A DNA stretch of 64,000 nucleotides, taken from Gammaproteobacteria bacterium (GTDB taxonomy: Bacteria > Pseudomonadota > Gammaproteobacteria > JAKDMP01). Of this stretch, positions 28,406 to 37,670 are shown piece after piece. The stretch lies in NCBI GenBank assembly GCA_027018875.1, contig JALUYA010000017.1, positions 16,935 through 80,934 of the forward strand, read 5' to 3'. The translations under genes and the position numbers were made by a program. The stretch's first letter is position 1. Every line of letters begins with the position of its first letter. The notes beneath the pieces are model-generated. The model was not told the DNA's origin and did no database searches. It saw only the letters and a program-made list of their open reading frames with translations.

Positions 28406-28417
28406 AATCATTTTCTC

Positions 28418-29560
28418 ATGCCCACTCTACGGCTGCATTCCACGATCGCGGAAATTGATTCCGCCCAGTGGAACCTGCTTGCCGGAACCCACTCCGCCCC
28501 CCTACGCCATGAGTTTTTCAGCGCCCTCGAGGCCGGTGCCTCGGTAGGCCCGGGAACCGGCTGGTTACCCCGCTACCTGAGCCTTCACGGAGACGACGGC
28601 AAGCTTTGGGGCGCGCTACCGTTATTTGAAAAAACCGACTCCCGCGGGGAATTTATATTCGACTGGGACTGGGCCGAGGCGCTGGGTTCGAGCGGCCACG
28701 AATATTATCCGAAACTTGTCATCGCCATTCCCTACACCCCGATTCCGGGTTACCGCCTGCTTCTCGGTGCCTCGGCACCGGCCGGCACCGGAACCACCCT
28801 GGCCCAAGGAGCGATGGATTATGCCCGCGAGCGCGGGTTATCCTCCCTGCACTGGCTATTCCACCGCCCGGATGAATCCGCCATATTGGCCTCTTGTGGC
28901 CACTTGGCGCGTACCGGCTGTCATTTCCGCTGGGTTAACGCAAACTACCAATGCTTCGATGATTGGCTGGCAACCCTGACCGCGGCGCGGCGCAAGAAAA
29001 TACGCCGCGAACGGCGCAAAACAGCGGAAGCTGGTGTACGCTGCATCTGGATTGAGGGAGGGGATTTCAGCCCCAGAATCCTGAATACCGCCTACCGCCT
29101 CTATGCGGCCAATTATCGAACCCACGGAATGCGTCCCTACCTTACCCGGGAATTTTTCGCCGAACTGTGCCGGCGAATGCCGGAAGCCTTTGTCGCCTGC
29201 CTTGCCTATCGCGGTACCGAGGTCCTGGCGGGAGCCCTGTTTCTGGAAGATTCCGAGAATTTATACGGCCGCTACTGGGGAGCCTTCGAATGGATCGACA
29301 GCCTGCACTTCGAGGTCTGCTATTACCAGGGCATCGAGCGGGCCATTGCCCGCAAGCAACACCACTTCCACCCCGGGATCCAGGGTGAACATAAACTAAT
29401 CCGTGGCTTCGCCCCGTGTCTGCATTACTCCTCGCACTGGCTCCGCGATGCCGGATTGGAGCGAGCGGTCCGGGCTTATCTCGAAGCCGAACATCGGGCG
29501 GTGGAACGTTACCGGCGGGCCGCCGAGGCGATCCTGCCCGTGCATCGGGTCGCCCCATGA
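28418..29560 (+). CDS. GNAT-superfamily / FemAB-like acyltransferase (COG3146, DUF482)
   Basis: The 380-residue protein belongs to the family once called peptidogalycan biosynthesis protein: HEFFSALEAGASVGPGTGWLPRYL near the start, RRKKIRRERRK in the middle and HHFHPGIQGEHKLIRGFAPCLHYSSHWL near the end. It has two GNAT-like folds and is predicted to be cytosolic. The acceptor is unknown. It lies between trxB and aat, overlapping aat by ATGA, so the three may be co-expressed; coupling with aat is common in related genomes and could hint at an aminoacyl-tRNA-dependent activity, but that is inference. Confidence 0.85.
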   Translation: MPTLRLHSTIAEIDSAQWNLLAGTHSAPLRHEFFSALEAGASVGPGTGWLPRYLSLHGDDGKLWGALPLFEKTDSRGEFIFDWDWAEALGSSGHEYYPKLVIAIPYTPIPGYRLLLGASAPAGTGTTLAQGAMDYARERGLSSLHWLFHRPDESAILASCGHLARTGCHFRWVNANYQCFDDWLATLTAARRKKIRRERRKTAEAGVRCIWIEGGDFSPRILNTAYRLYAANYRTHGMRPYLTREFFAELCRRMPEAFVACLAYRGTEVLAGALFLEDSENLYGRYWGAFEWIDSLHFEVCYYQGIERAIARKQHHFHPGIQGEHKLIRGFAPCLHYSSHWLRDAGLERAVRAYLEAEHRAVERYRRAAEAILPVHRVAP

Positions 29561-30261
29561 GCAGGCCGCCGCATCCTTACTTGATTGCCCGCGATGCCCC
29601 GCCCGATGACTTCCCGCCCACCGAAGCCGCGCTCACCGAGCCCAATGGCCTCATTGCCCTCGGCGGCGACCTGTCTCCGGATCGCCTGCTTGCCGCCTAT
29701 CGCCGGGGTATCTTCCCATGGTATGAAGAGGCTCAGCCGATCCTGTGGTGGACTCCCAATCCACGCCTGGTACTGAATCCCCGCCGCCTACGCCTTTCCC
29801 GGAGCCTGCGTCGAACCCTTCGAAAAAGAACCTTCACAACGAGTGTGGATCAAGATTTCGCGGGGACCATCCACGCCTGTGCCGCACCGAGAAAAGGCTC
29901 ACCGGGCACCTGGATCACCCCGGCGATGGTCGCGGCCTACCGGCACCTGCACCGCCTCGGCTGGGCCCATTCCATAGAGGTTCGGCACGGGGATGTGCTC
30001 GTGGGAGGGCTCTACGGAATCTCAATCGGTACGGCTTTTTTTGGTGAGTCCATGTTCAGCCGGGAAAGCGACGCCTCGAAGGTGGCCCTGGTTGGACTTG
30101 CCCGCCTACTCGAGAGCTTTCCCGAGAGTCTTATCGACTGCCAGGTTCCTTCCGCGCACCTTCTCGGCCTGGGGGCCGAACTGGTCCCGCGTGCCGCATT
30201 CATGGAGTGGCTGCGCCGGGCCATGAATGCGCCGGCGGGACCCTTTCCATTACCAAAGTAA
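29557..30261 (+). CDS. aat: leucyl/phenylalanyl-tRNA-protein transferase
   Basis: Aat adds leucine or phenylalanine to N-terminal Arg/Lys of proteins, marking them for ClpS-ClpAP (N-degron pathway). The 234 residues include FPPTEAALTEPNGLIALGGDLSPDRLLAAYRRGIFPWYEEAQPILWWTPNPRLVL and GGLYGISIGTAFFGESMFSRESDASKVAL, both diagnostic. Start ATG 29557 overlaps the previous gene by 4 nt; the ORF track start (29416) is in the GNAT gene. Location close to infA and trxB follows the gammaproteobacterial order. Confidence 0.95.
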   Translation: MSRPPHPYLIARDAPPDDFPPTEAALTEPNGLIALGGDLSPDRLLAAYRRGIFPWYEEAQPILWWTPNPRLVLNPRRLRLSRSLRRTLRKRTFTTSVDQDFAGTIHACAAPRKGSPGTWITPAMVAAYRHLHRLGWAHSIEVRHGDVLVGGLYGISIGTAFFGESMFSRESDASKVALVGLARLLESFPESLIDCQVPSAHLLGLGAELVPRAAFMEWLRRAMNAPAGPFPLPK

Positions 30262-30305
30262 TTCCATCTCCACCGCCGGCTTTACTTTCCGGCCCCGGGA
30301 CAATC

Positions 30306-31103
30306 TCAGAAATGCCAGCCCAAGCCGGCATAAACTCCGCTGAATTCGGCCGTGCCATTCAGGCTGATGCGGGAACTCTCCAGATGCACCCGCAACCGCC
30401 GATACCCCACAGAGGCGCTCAGCCCCGGACCAAAGGAATAGCCGAGTCCGGCACGAGCATCATACAGATAGCTGGATCCCACATGAATAAATGCAGCATC
30501 ACCCGATATCTCGAAACCGGCCGGTAAATGCAAGGTGACTCCGGTATCCAACAGCGGTAACCACACCACCCCGCCGGCCGAGCCGCTCACCTGGTAGGGT
30601 TGAGTCCCCCCGCCCGGTGCCGTAGCCACCCCTTGACCCGAGGCGGCCACATTCAGCTTTATCCAGCGGGCCTCGAACCCGAACCTCCAGTTGACCAGGG
30701 AATCGTCCAGCGGATTCCAAAACAAGAGCACCGAACCCTGCCGAAGCAACGCCTGGCTCTGGATTTGGCCATTGGCGTTATAGACATTACCCCCAAAGGT
30801 AAAGCTCTGCCGGGTAATCCCCGACCCGCTGCTGAGAATCCGGTCATAGCTCAGACGCAAATCCGGAAGCAAGGGCAAAGGATCGTCAAAGGTGACATGC
30901 AACCCCCCGTTCCAGTGATGTCCCAGATGCAGATCATTCTCCAGGTTGACATTGGTATTCAAGGCACTCGAAGTATCGCGTACCGTACCACTGGCACCCG
31001 TGTTCCAGGCGCTAACACCCACCGCAACCCAGGGCGTGGCCAAAGCCGGGATAGGGGCAAGAAGAAACAGCCCTGCCAAGACCAATAAGACACGTCGAAT
31101 CAT
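30306..31103 (-). CDS. outer-membrane beta-barrel protein, TIGR04219-like
   Basis: The 265-residue precursor has a signal peptide (MIRRVLLVLAGLFLLAPIPALA) and alternating strands ending in a terminal phenylalanine (GVYAGLGWHF), the BAM recognition signature. VNLENDLHLGHHWNGGLHVTFDDPLPLLPDLRLSYDRI resembles the TIGR04219 family of small outer-membrane proteins. The function of that family is unknown. It is monocistronic, convergent with aat and divergent from infA. Confidence 0.82.
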   Translation of the reverse strand: MIRRVLLVLAGLFLLAPIPALATPWVAVGVSAWNTGASGTVRDTSSALNTNVNLENDLHLGHHWNGGLHVTFDDPLPLLPDLRLSYDRILSSGSGITRQSFTFGGNVYNANGQIQSQALLRQGSVLLFWNPLDDSLVNWRFGFEARWIKLNVAASGQGVATAPGGGTQPYQVSGSAGGVVWLPLLDTGVTLHLPAGFEISGDAAFIHVGSSYLYDARAGLGYSFGPGLSASVGYRRLRVHLESSRISLNGTAEFSGVYAGLGWHF

Positions 31104-31213
31104 GGGAGACCCTCCCTCTCATAAAGTCGAAAGCATAACCCATCTGGAACTTGGACTTGCTCTGAACCCTCCGCTTGCGGCAAAATACCCTGGTTATTAT
31201 TGATCTATCAACC

Positions 31214-31432
31214 ATGGCTAAAGAAGAAAGCATCCAAATGGAAGGCAAGGTTACCGAAACCCTGCCTAATACCAGGTTTCGGGTTGAACTGGAAAATGGC
31301 CATGTCGTCACTGCCCATATTTCCGGGCGAATGCGCAAACACTACATTCGCATCCTGACGGGCGATAAGGTCACGGTCGAGCTAACCCCATACGACCTCA
31401 GTAAGGGTCGGATCGTCTTTCGCGGGCGCTGA
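31214..31432 (+). CDS. infA: translation initiation factor IF-1
   Basis: A 72-residue S1/OB-fold protein ([72 protein letters not shown]) that occupies the ribosomal A site during initiation. Length and sequence match bacterial IF-1 throughout. The start at MAKEES is the family norm; 13 extra residues in the ORF track are upstream sequence. Confidence 0.98.
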   Translation: MAKEESIQMEGKVTETLPNTRFRVELENGHVVTAHISGRMRKHYIRILTGDKVTVELTPYDLSKGRIVFRGR

Positions 31433-31688
31433 TCCCGGCCACGGATCCAGTGAATCTGCAACCAGGCATCCTCTCATCCCCAGACGCCTGCCAAGCTTAG
31501 GCAAGCATAGCGAGCAGGGCAGAGGAGAGTCGAGATGTTCCTGGTTTTGAGGCGCATAGCGGGCCTGCAAAACGAGGAACCGGAGATATTCCGCCCGCTA
31601 TCACGCCCATGCGGCAGGTTGCTCCCCGGTCCGGCAGGCACCCTGGCTCGAAGACCCGATCCGGACCGGAATCCGGCTACTGCAAGAA
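31433..31688. other. intergenic region after infA
   Basis: The 256 bp hold no gene I can support. A 64-codon ORF (31535-31729) has a fair GGAGAG before its ATG but a proline/arginine-rich product that runs into the ABC gene antisense. I looked for the tRNA-Ser that neighbours infA in E. coli and saw no cloverleaf. A small hairpin (TGCCAAGCTTAGGCA) lies near 31489-31503. Confidence 0.35.
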
Positions 31689-32996
31689 TCAGCCGGAAAC
31701 TTTATCCGCGGTGGGGTTTTCGAGGCTGAATTCGCCGCTGTCGTAATCGTAGGCAAACAGTTCGGCATAACGCCCCCAGGCAACGATCACCTCCAGAACC
31801 CGCTCGGCCTCCTCGTCCGACAACGATTCGTTGAGCGCGGCGAGAAATTGCTCTTCATTGACCCGGTGATCCTCCTCGGCACAGATGGTTTTATAGATAT
31901 GCCGGACTATCGGAACCCGGTCGAGCACCGCATGGCGGAACAGCGGCTTACGTTCGAGAATATCGGCTTTAAGAAACGCCTTGCCGGCCTCCGAAAGCCG
32001 GATCCTGCCATCGCCGGTGTGCGCAAATCCGAGTAATTCCAGCGCTTCGACCAGGGGGAAAATTTCATCAATCTCCATTTCCAGCTCATCGGCCAATTCG
32101 GACAGTTCCAACTCATCGCTGGAAGATTCTTCACTAACCACATCCAGCACGCCCAGCATTTGCTGCACATTGGCACTGGGTAAGCGGGCGCCGATCTCCA
32201 GCGTGGCCGTGGCCAAGGGGACCACTGCGGGTTCGCTGGGGCGGGTTATGGCGTCATAGACCCGGCCGACGAAGGCGCGAAAGGCATCGGAGTTCCGGTT
32301 GCGAGGATGCGGCAGGCGCACCGGCAGCTTCACCTTGATACGCCCGGGGTCACTACCGAGGATCACCAGGCGATCGACTAAAAGCAGGGACTCCTCGATA
32401 TTGTGCGATACCATGAGAATGGCCCGGGTGGGAATCTTGCGCTCCCGCCATAAATCCAGCAAATCGTCTCTCAGGGTTTCCGCCGTCGGGACATCCAGCG
32501 CGGAGAACGGCTCGTCCATGAGCAGAACGTCCGGGCGTACCACCAAGGCCCGGGCAAAGCCGACCCGTTGCCGCATACCGCCGGAGAGCTCTTTCGGATA
32601 GGCGGATTCGAACCCGTCCAGTCCGATCATGTCAATGGCTTCTAAGGCCCGGCGCCGCTGCTCGGCCACCGGGACACCTTGCGCCTCGAGGCCCAGGCGT
32701 ACATTTTCGAGCACATCAAGCCAGGGGAACAGGGCAAAATCCTGAAACACCATGCTGATTCCAGGTGCCGAGCCTCGCACCGGCCGGCCACGGTAGAGCA
32801 CCTCACCGGCAGTAGGCGCGATCAGTCCGGCGATGATACGTAGAATCGTAGATTTTCCCGACCCGGACTTGCCGAGCAGGGCGACAATCTCGCCCTCATG
32901 CAACTCGAGATTGATATCGTCCAGAATAACGATGGGTTGTTCCTCCGGACCGGAAAATTCCTTGCGTACATGCTTTAATTCAACCAGTTCCGACAT
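31689..32996 (-). CDS. ABC transporter ATPase with C-terminal AAA-associated regulatory domain
   Basis: Residues 1-260 are a nitrate/sulfonate/taurine-type ABC ATPase: Walker A (GKSGSGKST, about 42-50), signature LSGGMRQRVGFARAL, Walker B VLLMDEPFSALD, and a switch histidine in MVSHNIEESLLL. The remaining 170 residues form an extra acidic helical domain (VVSEESSSDELELSELADELEMEIDEIFPLVEALELLGFA ... KAFLKADILERKPLFRHAVLDRVP), known as an AAA-associated C-terminal domain and probably regulatory. The double permease gene is 9 bp upstream. No substrate-binding protein is encoded nearby, so the substrate and even the direction are uncertain. Confidence 0.85.
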   Translation of the reverse strand: MSELVELKHVRKEFSGPEEQPIVILDDINLELHEGEIVALLGKSGSGKSTILRIIAGLIAPTAGEVLYRGRPVRGSAPGISMVFQDFALFPWLDVLENVRLGLEAQGVPVAEQRRRALEAIDMIGLDGFESAYPKELSGGMRQRVGFARALVVRPDVLLMDEPFSALDVPTAETLRDDLLDLWRERKIPTRAILMVSHNIEESLLLVDRLVILGSDPGRIKVKLPVRLPHPRNRNSDAFRAFVGRVYDAITRPSEPAVVPLATATLEIGARLPSANVQQMLGVLDVVSEESSSDELELSELADELEMEIDEIFPLVEALELLGFAHTGDGRIRLSEAGKAFLKADILERKPLFRHAVLDRVPIVRHIYKTICAEEDHRVNEEQFLAALNESLSDEEAERVLEVIVAWGRYAELFAYDYDSGEFSLENPTADKVSG

Positions 32997-33005
32997 GAGT
33001 TCTCC

Positions 33006-34802
33006 TCAACTTCCTTCCTCGGTGCGGGCGGCGGAATAGCGGTACAGCGGCCGCCAGAGAATCCGGTTCATCACGACCACATACAGGCTCATCACGGCAA
33101 TCCCCAACACCACCCTGGGCAGATTGCCGACCGTGGTCTGCTCGGCGATATAAGAACCCACCCCACTCGCCGTCAGTGTACGCCCACCCCAAGAGACGAT
33201 CTCCGCCACCACACTGGCGTTCCAGGCGCCGCCCGCAGCGGTCAGTGCGCCGGTCACGAAGGCCGGTAACACGGCCGGAAGGTACAGCCGCCGCCACAGG
33301 CGCCAACCCCTAAGACCCATATTGCGAGCGGCCTCGCGCAAGTCATTGGAAATGGAGCTGGCCCCGGAAATCACATTGAACAGTATGTACCATTGGGTGC
33401 CGAGCACCATCAGGGGGGAAAGCCAAATCTGGGTGTTGAGGCCATAGCGGACAATCACATATACCGCGATGGGAAACAGCAGATTGGCTGGAAAGGCGGA
33501 CAGGAACAGGACGATGGGACGAGCGCGGTGAGTAAGCCGGGAATCGAGACCGATCCGGATGCCGACCGGCAACCAGATAAGGCTGGCAAGTAAAGTCATC
33601 ACCAACACCCGCAGCAAGGTATAGAACCCGAGAAGAAATACCCGCCCGATTTCAAAAAACCCGACACTGGAGAAAACATAACGCCCAATAAAAATGATGG
33701 TGACCGCCCCAATCAGTGCCAACAGGCCCACCCAGACTGCATCGCCCAGGCGCGGTGACATCCGCACCACCCGTTTGACCCGTATGGACTTCAACCGCGG
33801 CTGCGGCCGCGGCAGATGGAAGCGTCGTATCCGGGGCGCGATGACCTCATTGATCACCCGCCCAATGCGCCGAGGTAAGCGACTCCGACGAATCAGGTCA
33901 AGCATCCATGACCGCGGTTCCTCATCTCCGGCCGTAGTCTCGGAACGAAACTTGTCGGCCCAGGCTATCAGCGGGCGGAAAACGAGCTGGTCATACAGCA
34001 TCAGGGCGACAAACATGGCAAAAATCGCCCACCCGATCGCCCTAAGGTTACGCTGGGCAATCGCCTCGGCAATGTACGAGCCAACCCCCGGAAGCAGAAC
34101 CTGGTGCCCCGACACCGTGATTGCTTCGGAAGCGACTACAAAAAACCATCCTCCCGATACCGACATCATGGTGTTCCACACCAGCCCCGGTATTGCGTAG
34201 GGCAATTCCAGCTTGGTGAACCGTTGCCACCGAGAAAGGCCAAATACCCTGGCCGCCTGCGTCAATGGTTTCGGCAACCGTTTGAGTGAATGGTAATAAC
34301 TGAAGGTCATATTCCATGCCTGGGAGGTGAAAATGGCAAACACCGCTGCCATCTCAAGCCCGAATTGCTGGTTTGGCATGCGGCTGACCACCCACACGAC
34401 GATAATCGATAAAAATCCCAGAATGGGAACCGATTGCAAAATGTCGAGCAACGGAACCATTACCCGTTCGGCACGCCGACTCTTGGCGGCAAGCCCGCCA
34501 TACATAAAAGTGAACAGAAGGGAAAAACCGAGTGCAACCAGCATCCTGAGTGTAGTTTTCAGTGTATACAGCGGCAGATAGATTGGCGAAAGAGAAATAC
34601 TTTCGCCCCGAGGCACGGATATCGTTATCGGCACGTGCCCGCTCGCCCAAGCAAAAACAAACAACACCCCCAGCACCAACGGCAGGAGGATCAGATCCCA
34701 GCGATTGAACCACTCCCCGACGACAAATGGCCGTTCGGCAGGATGATCGGCCACGGCATTCTCCTGAATCAGCCCCAGGGACCGGTAGATGAATGGAAAC
34801 AA
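33006..34802 (-). CDS. ABC transporter permease, fused tandem permease domains
   Basis: The 598-residue inner-membrane protein contains two binding-protein-dependent permease domains in one chain. Each has an EAA-like cytoplasmic loop: EAARNMGLRGWRLWRRLYLPAVLPAFVTGALTAAGGAWNASVVAE in the second half and QAARVFGLSRWQRFTKLELPYAIPGLVWNTMMSVSGGWFFVVASE in the first. A basic cytoplasmic link (PRIGRVINEVIAPRIRRFHLPRPQPRLKSIRVKRVVR) joins them. One chain may therefore supply both halves of the channel. With the ATPase 9 bp downstream it forms a minimal transporter lacking a binding protein. The family resembles nitrate/taurine/aliphatic sulfonate importers. Confidence 0.87.
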   Translation of the reverse strand: MFPFIYRSLGLIQENAVADHPAERPFVVGEWFNRWDLILLPLVLGVLFVFAWASGHVPITISVPRGESISLSPIYLPLYTLKTTLRMLVALGFSLLFTFMYGGLAAKSRRAERVMVPLLDILQSVPILGFLSIIVVWVVSRMPNQQFGLEMAAVFAIFTSQAWNMTFSYYHSLKRLPKPLTQAARVFGLSRWQRFTKLELPYAIPGLVWNTMMSVSGGWFFVVASEAITVSGHQVLLPGVGSYIAEAIAQRNLRAIGWAIFAMFVALMLYDQLVFRPLIAWADKFRSETTAGDEEPRSWMLDLIRRSRLPRRIGRVINEVIAPRIRRFHLPRPQPRLKSIRVKRVVRMSPRLGDAVWVGLLALIGAVTIIFIGRYVFSSVGFFEIGRVFLLGFYTLLRVLVMTLLASLIWLPVGIRIGLDSRLTHRARPIVLFLSAFPANLLFPIAVYVIVRYGLNTQIWLSPLMVLGTQWYILFNVISGASSISNDLREAARNMGLRGWRLWRRLYLPAVLPAFVTGALTAAGGAWNASVVAEIVSWGGRTLTASGVGSYIAEQTTVGNLPRVVLGIAVMSLYVVVMNRILWRPLYRYSAARTEEGS

Positions 34803-35223
34803 AGGGTTTCCCGTGCAAAATTATACCGGAACCCAGCGGCTGTGCCCACTTGAAAGGAGATCCCAGACAGTAATCTCTTCTTTGCGCGAGAAAAAGAGAT
34901 GAAAACGGGGATTAGCGCGATGAGCCACAACAAGGTGCATCGGTTGCGGATAACCCGGGCGGTAGTGGATAAGCGGCTGCGCTAAGGCAGGACCGCCAGA
35001 CGGCTGGGGCTGAGCATGGGATCAAACACCCGGGTCGCCACTGCCAGGACCAAGGCACCCAGATCCGGCATCACGGCATCGCGGACGGCGGTGCCATGTC
35101 CCGGCCATTCCAGTCGGCATCCATACCTCACTCAGCAGCAGACCAGGGGGAGTATATGCCCTGGTGCCGGCGGGTGTGGACGCGAAGGGGCGCTATACTT
35201 GATTTTTATCATACTGAATCAGG
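34803..35223. other. 421-bp divergent intergenic region
   Basis: It separates the ABC operon from the CoA-transferase. A hairpin ATCTCTT...AAGAGAT (34873-34900) lies 70 bp from the permease start. A GTG-started 49-codon minus-strand ORF (34982-35131; ...AVRDAVMPDLGALVLAVATRVFDPMLSPSRLAVLP) looks protein-like but matches nothing I know. TATACT at 35194-35199 could serve as the CoA-transferase -10. Confidence 0.35.
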
Positions 35224-36447
35224 ATGACTTCACTCGAGGGCCTTCGTGTCCTGGATCTCTCCCGGGTACTGGCCGGCCCCTGGTGCACCCAGCTCCTGGC
35301 AGACTTGGGCGCCGAGGTAATCAAGATCGAGCAACCCGGGCGCGGCGACGACACCCGCCGTTGGGGGCCACCCTATCTCGGCGGAACCGATGCGCAAGAT
35401 TCCAGCCCCGCCGCCTACTATCTCGCCACAAACCGCGGCAAACGTTCCGTCGCCATCGATTTCTCCCGCCCCGAAGGTGCTCGCCTGGTAGCAAGCCTCG
35501 CCGGACATAGCGATATCCTGGTCGAAAACTTTCGTCCCGGCACGTTGGCTCGCTATGGACTGGACGCTGCACGCCTCGGCACCCGTTACCCGAAGCTGAT
35601 CTATTGTTCGATCAGCGGTTTCGGGCAAGACGGCCCCTATGCCGAACGCCCCGGCTATGACCTGCTCATCCAGGCGATGGGCGGGCTGATGAGCCTCACG
35701 GGGGCCGCGGATGGAGAACCCGTGAAAGTCGGCGTCGCCGTCGCCGACATCCTTACCGGGCTCTATGCTTCAAGCGCCATCCTTGCCGCGCTGCATCAGC
35801 GTCAACGAAGCGGCCGGGGGCAATATCTCGATCTCTCCCTGTTCGACGTCCAAGTGGCCACGCTGGCCAACCAGGCGATGAACTACCTGGTCGGCGGCGC
35901 GGTTCCCGAACGCATGGGCAGCGCCCACCCGAATATCGTGCCCTACCAGTCCTTCCCCACCGCGGACGACCACATCGTACTCGCCGTCGGCAACGACGAA
36001 CAATTCCGCCGCCTGGCCGAGCTTCTCGGCCGCAAGGAGTTGGCCGCCGACCCGCGTTACCAAACCAACGCTGCACGGGTCCATCATCGCGACTTGCTGG
36101 TTCCCACCCTGACCGAGGCGCTTGCCACCCGCCCGGCTCGTGAGTGGCTCAGCGCCTGCGCCAAGGCGGGTATCCCCGCCGGGCCCGTCAACTCGCTGGA
36201 GCAGGTCTTCGCCGACCCCCAGATTCGCTCACGCGGCCTGGTGGATGAGGTATCCCATCCCGCACTGGGGCGGCTCCCGCGGATCGGGGCACCGTTGCGG
36301 ATCAATGGCAGTCCCGTGGTGAACCCGCTGCCGCCCCCATTGCTCGGTGAACACACCGCCACGGTACTCCACGACTGGCTGGGGCTCGGCGCCGAAACCA
36401 TCGAGGCGCTTTGCGCCAACGGCACCGTCGCCGAAGCCCGGCGCTGA
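35224..36447 (+). CDS. CaiB/BaiF family (class III) CoA-transferase
   Basis: Class III CoA-transferases move CoA between carboxylic acids through a covalent aspartyl intermediate. The 407 residues show LEGLRVLDLSRVLAGPWCTQLLADLGAEVIKIEQPGRGDDTR, NRGKRSVAIDF, and SGFGQDGPYAERPGYDLLIQAMGGLMSLTG with the probable catalytic aspartate at about 146, aligned with the Frc aspartate. The substrate pair cannot be predicted. It stands alone; the only neighbours are an ABC transporter (divergent) and a nitroreductase 236 bp downstream. Confidence 0.92.
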   Translation: MTSLEGLRVLDLSRVLAGPWCTQLLADLGAEVIKIEQPGRGDDTRRWGPPYLGGTDAQDSSPAAYYLATNRGKRSVAIDFSRPEGARLVASLAGHSDILVENFRPGTLARYGLDAARLGTRYPKLIYCSISGFGQDGPYAERPGYDLLIQAMGGLMSLTGAADGEPVKVGVAVADILTGLYASSAILAALHQRQRSGRGQYLDLSLFDVQVATLANQAMNYLVGGAVPERMGSAHPNIVPYQSFPTADDHIVLAVGNDEQFRRLAELLGRKELAADPRYQTNAARVHHRDLLVPTLTEALATRPAREWLSACAKAGIPAGPVNSLEQVFADPQIRSRGLVDEVSHPALGRLPRIGAPLRINGSPVVNPLPPPLLGEHTATVLHDWLGLGAETIEALCANGTVAEARR

Positions 36448-36578
36448 GGCGTCCCCTTCCTACTTGCCACCGTATGGACCCATCCGCCTTGGGGCCGATC
36501 CCCCAGCCGGATCTACAACGCAGATAGAAAACCCAGGATACAGTCCGAGAATTTTCCGAAATTCCTTACGGGTTACCG

Positions 36579-36600
36579 CCCCGAATAGATAAAATCGGGG
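36579..36600. terminator. terminator-like hairpin after the CoA-transferase
   Basis: CCCCGA (36579-36584) and TCGGGG (36595-36600) pair around a 10-nt AT-rich loop between the CoA-transferase and the nitroreductase. It lacks a following T-tract, so intrinsic termination is only possible. Confidence 0.3.
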
Positions 36601-36683
36601 TGCCGCCGCCGAAGACTCGATGATACTGCACGCATCGTTAGTTCGTTTAGACTGAAGCGACACACGATCTCCAGGAGGACTCC

Positions 36684-37352
36684 ATGGGTAAGCCCCAATT
36701 CGTACCGCTATCCGCTTACCGGGAATACCCGTTACCCGAAATGCTGGAACGCGCGCGGAATTTTCAAGAGGTAATGGAACGGCGCCGCAGCGTGCGTCAG
36801 TTCTCGGACCGTCCCGTACCGCGTAAACTGATCGAACGCTGCATCGCAACGGCCGTGACCGCGCCCAGCGGCGCCAACATGCAGCCGTGGCATTTCGTGG
36901 CGGTTGCCGATCCGACTCTCAAACGGCGCATCCGTACCACGGCAGAAGCCGAGGAGCAGGAATTTTACGCGCATCGCGCCTCGCCCGAATGGCTGGAAGC
37001 GCTGGCACCGCTCGGCACCGATGCGCACAAGCCCTTCCTGGAGATTGCCCCATGGCTGATTGCCGTATTCGTGCAGAAATATGGAAAACTGCTCGATGGA
37101 CACAAAGTCAAGCACTACTATCCCACCGAATCCGTGGGCCTGGCCACGGGCATGCTGATTACGGCACTGCATTATGCGGGACTCGCGACGTTGACACATA
37201 CACCGAGTCCGATGGGCTTTCTTAATGAGATCCTCCATCGGCCGGCCAACGAGCGCCCGTTCCTGCTGCTGGTGGCGGGTTACCCGGCACCGGAGGCACA
37301 AATACCCAAGATTTTCCGCAAGCCGCTCGATGAGGTAGTGGATTTCATCTGA
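36684..37352 (+). CDS. nitroreductase-family flavoprotein
   Basis: The 222-residue FMN protein has the N-terminal FMN contacts [25 protein letters not shown] and [16 protein letters not shown], and [59 protein letters not shown] near the end. The lid and C-terminal segment resemble the BluB/iodotyrosine-deiodinase branch more than NfsA/NfsB. The substrate is unknown. A strong AGGAGG lies 6 nt before ATG 36684. Confidence 0.87.
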   Translation: MGKPQFVPLSAYREYPLPEMLERARNFQEVMERRRSVRQFSDRPVPRKLIERCIATAVTAPSGANMQPWHFVAVADPTLKRRIRTTAEAEEQEFYAHRASPEWLEALAPLGTDAHKPFLEIAPWLIAVFVQKYGKLLDGHKVKHYYPTESVGLATGMLITALHYAGLATLTHTPSPMGFLNEILHRPANERPFLLLVAGYPAPEAQIPKIFRKPLDEVVDFI

Positions 37353-37670
37353 TGGCCAACGAATGAAGACAATACCCATGAATCCACGCTGCGGGCGGTA
37401 TCACGCCGGCCGGCTGCCCCGCGATACCATCTTCGAGGCCCCAACATTCCCACAACTTCGACCCGAAGGACTTCTTGCAAACCAATTCCGTAGCGCTGCG
37501 GGCAGCCATACAATTACCCGACGGGGTAACCTTGGGGAACGGGCGCCCGGCACTGCGCGAACGTCCCCGGGCGCCGGGTTCCCGGTGATGACGGTGCCGC
37601 TCGCCTCTTTCGCTCCGGCAAGACCAGGTGCAACGTCCGGAAACGGCGGCAAGGCGCGGCGCGTCCCATT
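37353..37670. other. 318-bp region before the glycosyltransferase cluster
   Basis: A 103-codon ORF (37363-37674) overlaps the GT4 start by ATGA, but its product is rich in Arg/Gly/Pro/Ala with no recognisable fold, so I do not call it a gene. Base composition climbs sharply along this stretch toward the very GC-rich glycosyltransferase block. I see no clear promoter. Confidence 0.35.

Noticed and set aside
31433-31688. tRNA-Ser after infA, by analogy with E. coli
   Set aside because: No acceptor stem, TTC-loop or anticodon arrangement could be drawn.
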